A stretch of DNA of 64,000 nucleotides. Source: Siphonodentalium dalli. Lineage: Eukaryota > Mollusca > Scaphopoda > Gadilida > Siphonodentaliidae. Location: assembly GCA_032622095.1 (NCBI GenBank), contig CP136063.1, positions 275,645,426 through 275,709,425 of the forward strand, given 5' to 3'. This document shows positions 1 through 10,750 of this stretch, piece by piece (positions within the stretch are counted from its first letter, which is position 1; every line of letters starts with the position of its first letter). A model generated the notes under the pieces. It had not been told where the DNA came from, did no database searches, and saw only the letters and a list, made by a program, of their open reading frames with translations. Both the position numbers and the translations under genes were made by a program.

Positions 1-699
1 CTGCTATAAACATTTCTGTGCATAGGTCGCAACTGAATAGCTCTGGTTTAGACATGTTCCTGGCGAAGTCAAGAAGGCCATTTTGAGTGATCATATTCAC
101 GGGTCTAGAGAATTTTATATGTGTTTGCTGCTGTTTCATCATCAACTCATCTAGATTTGTATGTTTATGAAGGGTGAATCTGGCTTTATTTATTAAAACA
201 ACTGCCGAACTGGTGTAATCCATACTCGTGAAAGAGCACCAATAACAAATATTGAGCTTGAGTGAGGTAGAGAGTTTTTTTGTAGATGAAGACCCAACCT
301 TAATGTCCAAGACAATGCTGGCGAGTTTAAATTAATGTACTGTATGAGTGACGGTTGAGTTTGTGTAAATAATGCTGGCTGTAGACATTACATGGATGAG
401 CAGATATCTTAATCGTGGCAATATTGGCCAATTAATAAGTGGAGCGTCCCTTTAATGAAAACTATTCATCACAAAATTTAGAGTTATCTCGCATGAATCA
501 GCCGGCGAGTCAGCGTAGCACTTTGCAGTTGAGCGATTTCATATAGAGTTATCTCGCATGAATCAGTGCGCGCATTTGTCGACGTTCCAACTGGTTTGAA
601 CTATGCACGGAACGGATGGGAATAGCGTAACTTTAAAGATGTCTGTGATGTTGCATGTGCGCTGTTCTGTTCTGGAGTGTAAAAGACGGATTCTATGAT
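1..699. other. Non-coding stretch with a short direct repeat
   Basis: No coding region was recognised here. A 23-bp sequence containing gttatctcgcatgaatcag occurs twice, at 479-501 and 544-566, spaced 65 bp apart. This flank could hold the far end of the Gypsy element to the right, but I could not match it to the putative LTR at 5970 onward. Confidence 0.5.
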
Positions 700-779
700 T
701 AAATGAGAAGTGATTTCATAGGGAATGTCGGAGACGAAGACATGCATCGCAGCAGGTTATGGGGAAATCGAGAGCTTAC

Positions 780-953
780 GAAGGAACAATGGAGCCGGAT
801 CGATCATGGAAGACCAAGGCGTTTGAAGGAACCATGGAACGGGATCTTGGAAAGATCAGGGCTTTTGAAGGAACAATGGAACGTGATCTTGGAAAGATCA
901 GGGCTTTTGAAGGAACAATGGAACGGGATCTTGGAAGACCAGGGCGTCTGAGG
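780..953. repeat. 42-bp minisatellite, about 4 copies
   Basis: Units of the form gaaggaacaatggaacggg followed by atcttggaaagatcagggct repeat about four times with substitutions. The period (42 bp) is a multiple of three, so the frame 703-951 stays open and encodes a 14-residue repeat; this is best explained by the repeat, not by a gene. It lies just beyond the integrase end of the Gypsy element and may belong to that element's 3' untranslated part. Confidence 0.85.
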
Positions 954-977
954 ACTATTTTGGATCGACATTAATGT

Positions 978-3524
978 TCATGTTGAATTGGAGTTTCTTT
1001 CTTGTTCTATGTTTTTCTGAATCTTTCTGATCCACCGAGGAAGATGTGAACCCCTATACGGCAGAAGTCGGTCTATGTGGAAAGCCTTTGGGACTCCTTT
1101 CGCCGTCTTCTGTACAAAGCAAGTGATGTCGTTTCTGCATTTCACAACGAGGTATGTTCCCTTCCACTTGGGTGTTAGTTTGGTGCACACCCCAATCTTT
1201 CGAGCAGGGTTGTATAGCCACACTGGTTGTCCGCTGATAATTTTCCGAGATTTCGTCCCGACGTCGTAATGTCGCTTCTGCCTCTGGGCAGCTTTCTGTA
1301 AATTGTGGCGAGCGTTGTCGTGAACCATGAGTAGCGTGTCTCGTAATTGTTGGATGTGGGCAGGTGGTGTTACTGGCTCTCCGTCTTCTGATGGTCGTCC
1401 TGTGATTACCTCCATGGGCAACATTATCTCACGTCCCGTCATCATCATATTTGGGCTATAACCCGTGCTGGAATGTTCAGCTGACCGATAAGCCATCATT
1501 ACTGGTTGCAAATAATTGTCCCAAGTTGTTTGATTCTTCTCGACATACAAGGTTAGCATCATGGCCAATGTTTTGTTCAGGCGTTCCACCCCGCCGTTAC
1601 ATAATGGTCTTAAAGGGGATGTACGGGTCTTAGATATGTGGAAAAGGGAACACATTTCTTGGAAAATTGCGGATTCGAAGTTGGTACCTTGGTCCGAATG
1701 CAATTGGTAACACACCCCCAGTCTGCAGATGAATTCATTCACAAATGCCGTCGTGACGGTTGTCGCTTCCTGGTCCGGGATAGCTATAGCCTCCGCCCAT
1801 TTGGTGAAATTATCGGAGATGACGAGAATATGTTTCATGCCCGATTTGGTTGTTGGCAGGGGCCCTAAGATATCCAGTGATACCCTTTCCATTGGCGCTC
1901 CGACAATATATTGCCCTAGTGGTGCCCGAGATGCCTTGTGTGTCTTCTTGGCTACGCACTTATCACAGTTGTTACAGTAATTTTGGACGCCAGATTTTAT
2001 TCCCGGCCAATAGAAGGAATTTTTAATTTTTCCCAACGTTTTATCTGCCGCTAAATGTCCCCCTGGCGGTATATCATGGAAGTTGCTCATCAACTCTGGT
2101 CGCTTTTTCGTTGGTACAATCATCTGCAGTTTCGGGCGTTTCCCTATCTCGGTGACGTGTTTCCTATATAAGACCCCATCGATTAATTCTAAGTTGCCCC
2201 ATTGAGCCCATAACTGTTTTGCAGCTGGAGATTTATATGACAAATCTGCCCATTCAGGTTTCGGGTGGTCGTCCTCTTTCGGGATCATGACAGCGGAGAT
2301 ATCCGGGTCTTCCAGCTGACTTTGTCGAACGTCACCAGGCTCCCATCCCTCCAACCATGCTGAGTTCTTATACGTCGTCACCGGTTGATCATGAAATCGA
2401 TGGCGAGTAATCGCCCTTACTATATCTCCATCGTCATCTGCTTGCGGTTCCGCTGCATTGTCATTTGAACCCGATGCGTCGTCATATTTTGGTTTCGTTG
2501 CTTCGCCACCTTCTATCTCATCATCGCCGTTGGTGTTATTCTGTCGGGTGCAAGTTGCACATGGGTTGCGAGATAAGGCGTCGGCGTTTCTATGTTGGAG
2601 ACCAGATCGGTGGGTCACAGCAAGGTTGTAGTTGCCAAGTTCCTCTAACCAACGAGCGACTTGACCAGTGGGGTTCTTTAAATTTCGCATCCATGAGACT
2701 TCTGCGTTATCTGTTCTGAGTAGAACGTCTTGCCCGTACAAGTAACAATGGAATTTCTTCAATGACTGGACTACTGCATATAATTCTTTCCGGGTTACAC
2801 AGTATGATATCTCATGGTTATTCAATGACTTGCTCATGTATGCAATTACGTGTTCGCGTCCATCTTGTATCTGGGACAGCACCCCGCCAACTGCATTTTG
2901 GCAAGCATCCGAGTCGAGAATAAAAGGCTTCCCCGGCTCTGGATATTTAAGGATGGGGGCCGTGGTGAGTGCCTCTTTCAGTTGTTTGAAAGCTGTCTCA
3001 CATTCGTTGGACCAAATGAACTTTGAACCTTTTTGGGCGATCTTGTGAAGTGGGCGAGCAATGGCTGCAAAGTCTTTTATGAAACGTCGGTAGTAGGAGG
3101 CAAGGCCGCAGAATGAACGCACTTCCTTTGCTGATTTGGGAGTTGGCCACTCCCGAACAGCCTGTGTCTTTCCAGGGTCTGTCTTTATACCATCTCCACT
3201 AACCAAATGCCCTAAAAAATTTACTTCCTCTTTGAAGAGGTGCACTTTAGTACTTTTGACTTTCAAGTTGGCGTCGCGCAATCGCTCTAAGACCATGCCC
3301 ACCCTTTCTATATTTCGTTCTATCGTCGGGGCGGCCACACAGATGTCGTCGACGAACAAAAGGCAGTGTTCCCATAGCAGTCCCCGGAGTACGTTCTCCA
3401 TTAAACGACCAAATGTCGCTGGGCTTGTTTTCATTCCCATTGGCATAACTCGGAAATGATGCAGACCTTGTCCTGAACAAAATGCTGTCTTTGTTTGTCT
3501 TTCTCCCGCACGGGTGTCTGCCAA
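978..3524 (-). pseudogene. pol: Gypsy pol, 3' part: RT palm/thumb, RNase H, integrase
   Basis: This 848-codon open frame holds most of pol. Residue numbers count from the first Met of the frame. The RT catalytic box FVDD is at about 57-60, followed by the connection region (FLGHLVS, near 103). RNase H begins near 200 (FILDSDAC, with further conserved residues in RKELYAV and LRTDNAE). The integrase zinc-binding HHCC is H483, H490, C517, C520. The catalytic triad is D551, D611, E647, a D,D35E arrangement, in the contexts LDILGP, SDQGTNF and GGVERLN. The C terminus (AFHIDRLLPYRG) matches the Gypsy post-integrase region. The apparent start (MADTRAG) is not the real start: the correct RT reading frame enters from the neighbouring frame near 3495, where one base appears to be missing. 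Beyond that point the frame is intact to its stop, so this copy is not very old. Confidence 0.95.
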
Positions 3525-3862
3525 AATCCACTGGCTAGATCGAGAATTGAGTACACCCGATTATCATGGAGCCAATCTAGTGCTTCGTCGATTCTAGGTA
3601 GAGGGTAAGCGTCAGATTTCGTAACCTCATTAATCTTGCGATAATCGACGCAAAATCTTGGGGTGGAGTCGGCTTTAAACACGATGCACACAGGAGATGC
3701 CCACGGGCTATTACTAGGTTCAATTAACCCCCGTTCTAACATTTTACGGATTTCCTCTTTCTCGATCTCCCTTTTTCCTATTGGCTGTCTCCGCGGTGGT
3801 ACCCGAATTGGTCTCGCGTCGCCGGTGTCTATCTCGTGGTAAGCCATTTTTGTCAAACCCAA
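3431..3862 (-). pseudogene. pol: Gypsy pol, RT fingers/palm N-terminal part
   Basis: The frame encodes the start of reverse transcriptase: the linker ending HEIDTGDARPIRVPPRR, the segment MLERGLIEPSNSPWASPV, and RT block FCVDYRKINEVT followed by YPLPRIDEALD and LDLASGFWQ, all typical of Ty3/Gypsy RT. Homology stops near 3495, where the reading passes to the frame of the downstream pol segment; the last residues of this frame (about 20) are out-of-frame read-through. The frame overlaps the protease frame at 3853-3862. Confidence 0.93.
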
Positions 3863-4710
3863 GTCCCCAGGACCTTTTGAAAAGACGTCCTGATATTATA
3901 TAGGTCAACAAGATGTTCCGGTACCTGATCTTGATTTTCAGATGCCCTGTTCTCACTGTTAGGCCAGATGCTCGAGGGAGTGTCGGTGGAAATTCGGATG
4001 TGTTCCTCAGGTGGTATATCGCAGCTAACACATGTCCCGAGAATAGTTTTGGCATGCATTGTAATTGGTGTCTCATCTACATTCCAAAGCTGTACCATGG
4101 GTTCTTCGTTATGGCAATCGATAACACCCATAGGCATGCCAATGGAGCAATCATTGATGTCGATAAATGCCGCATCTATGTACCCTACCTCTCCCAAATG
4201 TTCTTTAAAAGGGACGTTAATCGGGACGCACATCACCGATCGCGGCGGTATCGTTGTGGTCTCCCTGACTTCAACTCGACATATCATATTTTTCTCCCCA
4301 CCTACCCATACCGCGATATCCCCATCTTCGGATTGCAGTAGCATCTTATCATAATCGAGCCTTTTTACATTATCAAGCATGAAATCTTGACCCAAAATGC
4401 CATCCGGTTCTATGTCGCCACATACTGTAAATTGATGTTCTACTCGAAGATTGTCGAATTCTAATTCTGCGTTGATTCTCCCGTGCGTGGTGATGGTTGA
4501 CCCGCTGAGGTTTTTAAGAATTCTGTTCTCATCTCTCCGTTCTGGTCGGTCATCTTCTGGAATGGCATCGTAGATCCGCCTGGACAGGATGGAGGTTGTC
4601 GCACCTGTATCGATTAGAAAGTTGCAAGGAATAGCCGACTGCAATATTCCTGAAACATAGAACCCATTATCCCATTTCCCCAAGCCTTTTCCCATTTGTC
4701 CTGCTCTCAT
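3853..4710 (-). pseudogene. pol: Gypsy retropepsin (aspartic protease) segment
   Basis: The 285-aa frame has the retropepsin active-site motif LIDTGATTSIL near residue 33, followed by a flap-like region and GILGQDFM near 127, which corresponds to the second conserved ILG block. The function is cleavage of the Gag-Pol polyprotein in the virus-like particle. The C-terminal end (PEHLVDLYN) is the usual start of the protease-RT linker, but then the frame shifts and about 20 residues normally present before the QDVFS-like motif are absent, implying a small deletion near 3890. The frame differs from that of the upstream zinc knuckle, which could be a natural gag-pol frameshift or a lesion. Confidence 0.9.
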
Positions 4711-4763
4711 ATATCCCCCCTCAATTATTTTATTTGCATTACTATCAATGTCAGTCTCAGGCC

Positions 4764-5168
4764 TTACATCCTCAGAGATCTCCCGGCCTGTTGAGATCTC
4801 TGGTTGAAGTTTCCCTGGTTCATATTATCTCGTGTTGGCATGGATTCTCTGTGTGGACCTGTCTGAAATCGTGTTGTGTCCCGAAATTCGTGTCTAGGCC
4901 TAGGTTGATCACCCCTCCCTCTATGTGCCATTGGACAATTTGCTAACATATGATTTCTACTTGAACACCGGAAGCAGGATTTAGAGTTATCTCCCCTAAA
5001 CTGCTGCTGGGCTGGCGGCCTCTGTTGGTTATTCGGAAATCGTGGTGGAGTTTGCTCGAGTCGTTCTAGTCGTCGGATAATTCTCTCCATAACTTCTCGT
5101 AGCCCTAATTCTGAATCTTTGCTGACCTCTATTTCGCTTCCGGTCCCCTGTCCTGTCACGTGACGCAC
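4764..5168 (-). pseudogene. gag: Gypsy Gag C-terminal part with CCHC zinc knuckle
   Basis: The frame encodes a basic, Gln/Arg-rich tail containing one CCHC knuckle (CFRCSSRNHMLANC, spacing CX2CX4HX4C), the nucleic-acid-binding domain of nucleocapsid. It lies in the same frame as the upstream gag segment (the ends differ by 744 bp, a multiple of three) and is separated from it only by the stop codon at 5199-5201, so the two were one protein. Confidence 0.9.
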
Positions 5169-5198
5169 TACAATCTTCTTGTCGCACCCTACGATGGC

Positions 5199-5912
5199 TT
5201 AATATTTCTCAATTTCCGCAATCGCCCCGGCCACGGTCAAACAGCCACGATCCATACATCTACACTTCATCTCGCCTCCAATGTGTTTGTATAACTGGTG
5301 AAGCGCCAACATCTCTTGGGCATGCATATCTAGCTCTGGGTAAGCTTTCTGTGACATCAATCTCAAATCGTCGCCGAATGCTGCATATGTCTCATTCTGA
5401 CGTCTACGTCGAGCTTCAAACTTCGCCAGCCATGTCTGCTGATGCACCCCTATAAATCTCTTTGCCAAATGCTCTTTAAGTATTCCGTACTGGCGTCGTT
5501 CGGTTGGCTTTAAGCTCAAGTAGTGGGATCGGGCCGGGCCACGCAAACTTGCTGCTAAGCTGAGGACTTTGTCTCTTTCCGACCACCGGTTCAATTCTGC
5601 ACAATCTTCGAAGTGAGATATATATCCATCCCAATCGTCACTTCCGTTGTAAGTGTCCGGACGCATTGACACCGCGGTTGTCGGTCTGATGTATCGGTGG
5701 TATGTGTGGTCTCTCTCGTGCGTGTCGCGATCATCTTCCTCTTGGTATCGATCGGGAGTGTCTAATTCATTTGGATCGTCGTCTCGGTGGTCATAACCAT
5801 GCGCTCCATCGTCGCCGGACCCGACATTCGGACGTATTTTACGGAACTGGATTTCTGGGTCTGGTGATTCTAACATGCGTATCATATCTGATGACATTCG
5901 ATGTAGATTCAT
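5199..5912 (-). pseudogene. gag: Gypsy Gag capsid region
   Basis: This 237-aa frame has an acidic, Asp-rich N-terminal third and then a retrotransposon Gag capsid core: MRPDTYNGSDDWDGYISHFE, a segment with LAASLRGPARSHYLSL, and a helical part with LAKRFIGVHQQ and FGDDLRLMSQKAYP. This pattern fits the retrotransposon gag (Pfam Retrotrans_gag-like) family. The stop at 5199 is probably a nonsense change because coding continues in the same frame into the zinc knuckle. The start at 5912 is a plausible first Met about 40 bp downstream of the primer-binding site. Confidence 0.9.
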
Positions 5913-5949
5913 GGCGTGCGTTCGTCTGATTTCGAAAATATATCGATAT

Positions 5950-5967
5950 CCCCACTTGCCGACACCA
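5950..5967 (-). promoter_or_regulatory. Probable primer-binding site of the Gypsy element
   Basis: On the minus strand this reads TGGTGTCGGCAAGTGGGG. The leading TGG complements a tRNA CCA tail, and the rest resembles the complement of a tRNA-Leu acceptor and T-arm end. It starts two bases inside the putative LTR end (ctaca) and just upstream of gag, the expected place. The exact priming tRNA is inferred. Confidence 0.7.
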
Positions 5968-5969
5968 AA

Positions 5970-6130
5970 TGTAGTACACCTCGGGTAGGATGACGTTCGT
6001 CAGGATGGGTATAGCTCAACTTGGGTATTCACCAAAGGTCTCGCTCGATTTTACCGAGTGAGTCCAGGGGTTGGGTGGACAACTGAGAATTGAGTTGAAG
6101 TTGATGAAATTTATTCTTTACAATATGTAC
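5970..6130 (-). repeat. Inner end of the Gypsy 5' LTR (R-U5 part)
   Basis: On the minus strand the LTR ends with ggtgtactaca next to the primer-binding site. Upstream is AATAAATTTCATCAAC (6100-6115), a poly(A) signal with a context that is also present in the two LTRs at 34928-34943 and the equivalent place near 39194. The outer LTR boundary could not be fixed because no second copy is visible. Confidence 0.55.
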
Positions 6131-6412
6131 ATTTTGTATCATTCTTTATATGTGGTGAGTTGATGATATCACAGCAGTTGGCTAATAAATACTATAAATA
6201 TATAATATTAACACTATTTGCATGCACTAGGCCTATAGACGTGTTGTTCCCGATAGGCAATGACCTGGATTCACGGATAATCAGTACAGTCAATGAAAGA
6301 GTCTGGTGCGGACTTTATATACTATGACTGTGTATAAAGCTGGGATTTAACAACGAATAATGAAGAGCCATGTGGAATGTATCTTTACACGGGATGTCAA
6401 ACCTTGTGGTTG

Positions 6413-6600
6413 GACTTAGAAAATTCCGGATATAAATGCCGTAGTTGGACGATGCAGAAATTTCCTAAGTGGAAATATTGATGTTGGTTCGGACTTAGAA
6501 AATTCCGAATATAAATGTAGTTGTGGGCTGATCAATGCAGAAATTCCCTAAGTGGAAATGTTGATGTTGGTTCGGACTTAGAAAGTTCTAAGTACTAACT
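6413..6600. repeat. About 80-bp tandem repeat, 2.3 copies
   Basis: The word gacttagaaaattccg starts copies at 6413 and 6492, and gacttagaaagttc a third partial copy at 6575 (periods 79 and 83). Each copy also holds tgcagaaattccctaagtgg. Because it lies where the Gypsy U3 would be, it could be a regulatory tandem repeat of the LTR. Confidence 0.85.
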
Positions 6601-6697
6601 GTTAGGAGGCGAGATGAAGTATATATGAAACGTTAAGCGTAAAGGTTGTATTACGAGTGACACTGGCGTTAGGAACAACGCGACTTATATACTGAGA

Positions 6698-6812
6698 GAA
6701 TTCCTGAGAGCCAATAAATGGACTGACAGAATTCCTGAGGACCAAACGTTAAGGACGTCAGAAATTCCTGTGAGCCAATTAATGGAACGCCAAAATTCCT
6801 GAAAACCAATGA
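6698..6812. repeat. Degenerate short repeat AATTCCTG...CCAA, four copies
   Basis: Copies of aattcctgagagccaat and variants begin near 6709, 6730, 6763 and 6794 with uneven spacing (21-33 bp). Confidence 0.7.
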
Positions 6813-7920
6813 CGTCACAGAAAGTTAACCAATTCACAAATTTGAAGCAAAGAAATATAGATCTTTCTGCTACGCCACACAGCCTTATAATAAACAATTA
6901 TTAATATGAATTTATGTTGAATAATATCTAAAGTGGGTGGGGAAGCGTATAATATACTATTGTGTGAAATCTAAGAATTCTCCCGCTATTCCAACTTTCG
7001 CAGGCGATAGAGCGTATGAATATATATTACTAGAAGAGTCTTGATGCTTCGCCTTGAGAGTGAATATATAGCAGAAAAATGCCCCAATTGCACGAAATAG
7101 TATGACTAGAAATAATAAGCAATGTAACTGAATAACTCCCAATGAGTTTAAGGTTAATTTGAGTTATATATATATAAGAGTAGATTGAATGGCTTTCCGT
7201 AGAAGTTAGTTCCACAGAACGTGCTATAATGATTTGTATCACGTGATATAAACATGACGATGAGCGAAAATGTAAAACGTGTGTATCACAATATTCTGAT
7301 GAAAATCCGGAATAAACATTCAATTTACGAATCATGAGATGAAATGAATGAGCGCGGTTATGACGATGTGGCAGCGTGAATTGAAGGTAAATGGTTTAAA
7401 CGAAGTACAATGAGTTTGATGTTTGTAATTTGATCGCGATGATGAAAATAGATGAGGAAAACTTCGCTGATACGGAAAATGGGTGACAAGCAATCACATG
7501 GTCTGAATGAAAATTATGCTTTAATATGAGTGAAACATGATTTATGCAGAATGTGGTATATGGGAATGAATTGTGCTGATTTGAAATTAATACTTTTGCC
7601 TTTTATAAAAGTGTGAGTTAAGTTATAAAAAATATGAGGAAATTTATGGAATGAAATACCCAGAGGGTATGGTCTGAGAAAATGCTACTAGATTAAACAT
7701 TTATATGATTGCCTCATTAGTCATGTACGTGTATAACTAGAAGGTCGTGACAGTTCAACTAAGTTGGCCTGGAATTATTATGTTTAGCATACATATTATT
7801 CCAATCCCAATGTGTCAAGTCGACAATAGCAAGTACGCAGGGCTATATTTAATAATTTTTCCACAAATAGCCACTAGTTAATATATATGCTAGCCATGCT
7901 GATCAAGTTCCCGCTTAATG

Positions 7921-8075
7921 CTTATAGTAGGGCGGCTAAGTGTAAAATCGTTCACTTGGTGATACAAGCATGAAATTTGGAATGAATAATCAGTATGGTC
8001 CACTAAACAATATTGTTCGACAAACCACGCGAAAATCCAAGATGGCTGCCATTTTCAAGATGGCCGCCATTTTCA
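7921..8075 (+). repeat. Left inverted end of the 2.8-kb element
   Basis: Includes gggcggctaagtgtaaaat and two tandem copies of a word like caagatggccgccattttc (8038-8075). It pairs with 10579-10750. Confidence 0.8.
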
Positions 8076-8371
8076 GCTACTTCAGTATTCGAATTTTGAA
8101 AAGTTAACCGATTTTATCGATGTATAACTCAAACAAGAGATCTTATGTCATTTCTAAAGGTTGAATTGTAATTAAAACACAACCTGAGTATGGTAAAACA
8201 ATAGATTGTAAACATTTGCTGTTTCATTTCAAAATGTTGGCCTTTTTATATCACTTAACTTTCAATTGTGAAAAAAAAAATTCCATTTAAATTTTTTTAA
8301 CCTCACACTATATATGATGTTAGTACATGGGATAGCTACACACATGCATTGCTATCAGTTCATAGAGTCTT

Positions 8372-9430
8372 TTAAACTTGGCAGCCACAACTGCATAAAG
8401 TGGTGCATGGAAGCCCGATACGGTAGCATGTCCATCGCCCACTACATGCCTTCTTGCAGCTGCATTTGGTCAACTGACTGCAACATTTGGCAATTGTTGG
8501 AAGCTCCACCAAAACGATTCCCAGTGACTGCCATTTTCTACCCATCCCCAATCTGCATGACTTGGGTAAGCTGGCAGGGCATATATGGGGACAATCATTG
8601 GGCCGTTCATGAGCCTGGTCTATTGGAATACTTGTGAATTTTCTTTCAGTCTTGAGTACAACAAAGTTCCCTCTGTGAAATTAATTTGCTATCATGGGAT
8701 GTTTCTTCTATATTGTGCTCAAAATCTGTGAAGCGAATAGGTAGCCAACGTGCATAGCGAGTGTTATCATTGGCAAAGAAATATGGAATTAGTTCAGATA
8801 CAACTTCACAATGCAGAGTGAAATTTGCTTCTCGAAATGATATAACTAGCGGTAAAATTGTCAATTCAATGTCGAGCACCAAACTCCAAAACTGGAACTG
8901 TGGACTAACAACACATTTACTTTTACACCAGTCATTGAAATTTTGAGTTCTTGCACATTTGTTAACTGTTTCATCCAATTGCATTGTTGATGCTTCTCTT
9001 AATTTTGTGGATTATGGAGCCTCCATGTCACACAGAAAGCACTCACCAGCTGCAGGCTGAATCTTTTGACATTTAGTTTTACTGGGAGTATTGTCTGCCT
9101 CCTCAGTGACAGGTAAATGCTGTTTCTGTGCCCGCTGTAGCTTTTGGTTACTGGACCTGCATCTGCAGCTTACGTGATACTTTGCCTTGTTTGTTCGTAA
9201 TGTTTCTTATATACCATAACCCTTGTCAAATCATCAAACATGATTGACATTGAGTTAATGACATGAAACAGTGGTATATTTGTTGCAATGTGTGTAAAAT
9301 CATCTTGTTCTTTCTTCGGTGTGCATGGATTGACTTTGGTCTGCTGGCAGAGACAGCACTTTTTCCAATCTGTAATCCATTTGTTCGGCGTGACCATTGA
9401 TGCTTGCTGTGAGTTATTACAGTCAACCAT
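8372..9430 (-). pseudogene. Broken gene of a cysteine-rich invertebrate repeat family
   Basis: Reading minus-strand frames in order gives: a zinc-finger-like start (DWKKCCLCQQTK) at about 9390-9350; a second C-x-x-C motif ECFLCDMEAP near 9050-9020, followed by stops and then LREASTMQLDETVNKCA; a block SPQFQFWSLVLDIELTILP ending in NDNTRYARWLPIRF (8900-8720); the motif IPIDQAHE near 8630; and a C-terminal Cys-rich tail (KCSCKKACSGRWTC then LCSCGCQV and stop at 8372). From memory this order matches a large, poorly named family found in sea urchins, cnidarians, fish and molluscs, usually as repetitive 'uncharacterized' proteins. The middle of the family protein, between KCA and the FW block, is missing here, and several stops and frame changes occur. 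Molecular function is unknown; association with mobile DNA is inferred from context. Confidence 0.6.
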
Positions 9431-10578
9431 CTTCGAAAACTGGAAATATAGAATAAGCAGAATATTACTACCTTGTAGCTGTAATCATTGTAGATGTATA
9501 TGAAATACACCGACATCTAAAGTTCCGAAAATATTTCAATTTCGATTGTTTGGGTGCATGCGGTTTATTTTTAGCTTTATATCATTAACGATTGCTATGA
9601 TTTCTTAATGATGAAAATGTTTTAATTATTCTACTTTTAGAGTTTAAAATGATACTTGTATTCCATAAATAAAACCGAAAATGTTATTTCAAAAGTTTAC
9701 AAATGTGATGATATTTGTAGTCAATATATGCACATGAATGTGCACGAGTGAGTGTCGGTCTGTATCTGAAGTTTATTCTCAATTCAATTATTTAATTCGT
9801 ATACATGTACCTCTAAGATAATAAGAGTAATGCAAAAGATAAATAAACTGCATTTTTCTGATTTAACTTTTTGGCATTAATGTAGCTCAAAACAATCTTT
9901 GCTTATCGTATAATGAATTATCTGCAGTTTATTCACCTTATGCATGATATGGAAATGATTTACTCACCTTGAATCTTGTGTTATTTTCTTGTTTTTGTCA
10001 GAGAAATTTGTCATCTCCTTCAGAAAATAATCAACACATTATGGAAGACCGATTTGTACAAAATATGGAATGACATGTCGACAGTATTTAATGACTTCAA
10101 ATATGAAATGCATACAATTGATTACACTATCATCATTAACAATGTATCACTATTAATATTAACAATGCATCAACACCAAGCATAGGTTAAACATTTTAAC
10201 CCACACTATACTAACTCGCACATGTATGTTAACAGCCTATATACACATATCATTTAACAAAATTCAATAACTCCAGAAGAGAACTACCAAAGAAATCGCA
10301 TGTCTTAAACAGATATATGAACTAAGTATTTATGTTATGCCACATATAGACCTATATAATAAATAGTTGCAGTTGCTGAAAAAGTAGTCATCTAGAAATT
10401 GTTTGAAGAATTTTCCAGAAAAAAATCTGTGAAAATAATCAATAATTCCTAAAAATAATACTATTTTTGCATACTTATGATAACTCAACCTTTAAAAGGA
10501 TGACTTACTTATATATCATAACAAAGAAGGAACCGAAAAGTGGTTAGTGTATCTTATATATTGGGTAGAAGTTCAACG
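9431..10578. other. Interior of the 2.8-kb element, no gene seen
   Basis: AT-rich sequence between the gene fossil and the right inverted end. Short frames (for example 9976-10185) show no recognisable features. Confidence 0.5.
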
Positions 10579-10750
10579 CGGCAGCCATTTTGAAAAATGG
10601 CGGCCATCTTGAATGTGGTGGCCATTTTGATTGGTTTGTCGAGCAATTTTTTGTATTAATATATATTGATCATGCTTACCAAGTTTCATGCTTGTATCAC
10701 CAATTGAACGATTTGACCATAATTTTACACTTAGCCGCCCTACTATTAAG
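10579..10750 (-). repeat. Right inverted end of the 2.8-kb element
   Basis: Reverse complement of the left end, sharing gggcggctaagtgtaaaat and caagatggccgccattt, with about 15 bp of extra sequence in the middle. Confidence 0.8.

Larger units (their letters stand above)
978..6130 (-). mobile_element. Ty3/Gypsy LTR retrotransposon, degenerate copy
   Basis: Reading on the minus strand the order is gag, CCHC zinc knuckle, aspartic protease, reverse transcriptase, RNase H, integrase, the order that defines Ty3/Gypsy (Metaviridae-type) elements. A tRNA-like primer-binding site lies upstream of gag at 5950-5967 and an LTR-like end (ending ctaca on the minus strand) at 5970. At least three lesions break the frame: an in-frame stop in gag (5199), a deletion with frame change near 3890, and a one-base frame change near 3495. 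A matching left-hand LTR was not found in 1-977, so the left boundary is uncertain and the LTR extent on the right is unknown. Confidence 0.93.
6131..7920. other. Non-coding, may include rest of Gypsy LTR
   Basis: No gene is supported. The stretch contains the two short repeat arrays listed separately (6413-6600 and 6698-6812), otherwise AT-rich unique-looking sequence. Short frames near 6685-7335 have no family resemblance. Confidence 0.5.
7921..10750. mobile_element. 2.8-kb element with about 160-bp inverted ends
   Basis: The sequence from 7921 (cttatagtagggcggctaag...) is repeated inverted at 10579-10750 (...cttagccgccctactattaag). The match runs through tgatacaagcatgaaa and the 'aagatggccgccatttt' block, with small indels. 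Inside is a broken minus-strand gene at 8372-9430. Long inverted ends around a gene fossil suggest a DNA transposon or its internally deleted derivative. TTAA-containing sequence lies at or near both ends, but a clear target duplication could not be fixed, so the superfamily is left open. Confidence 0.75.
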
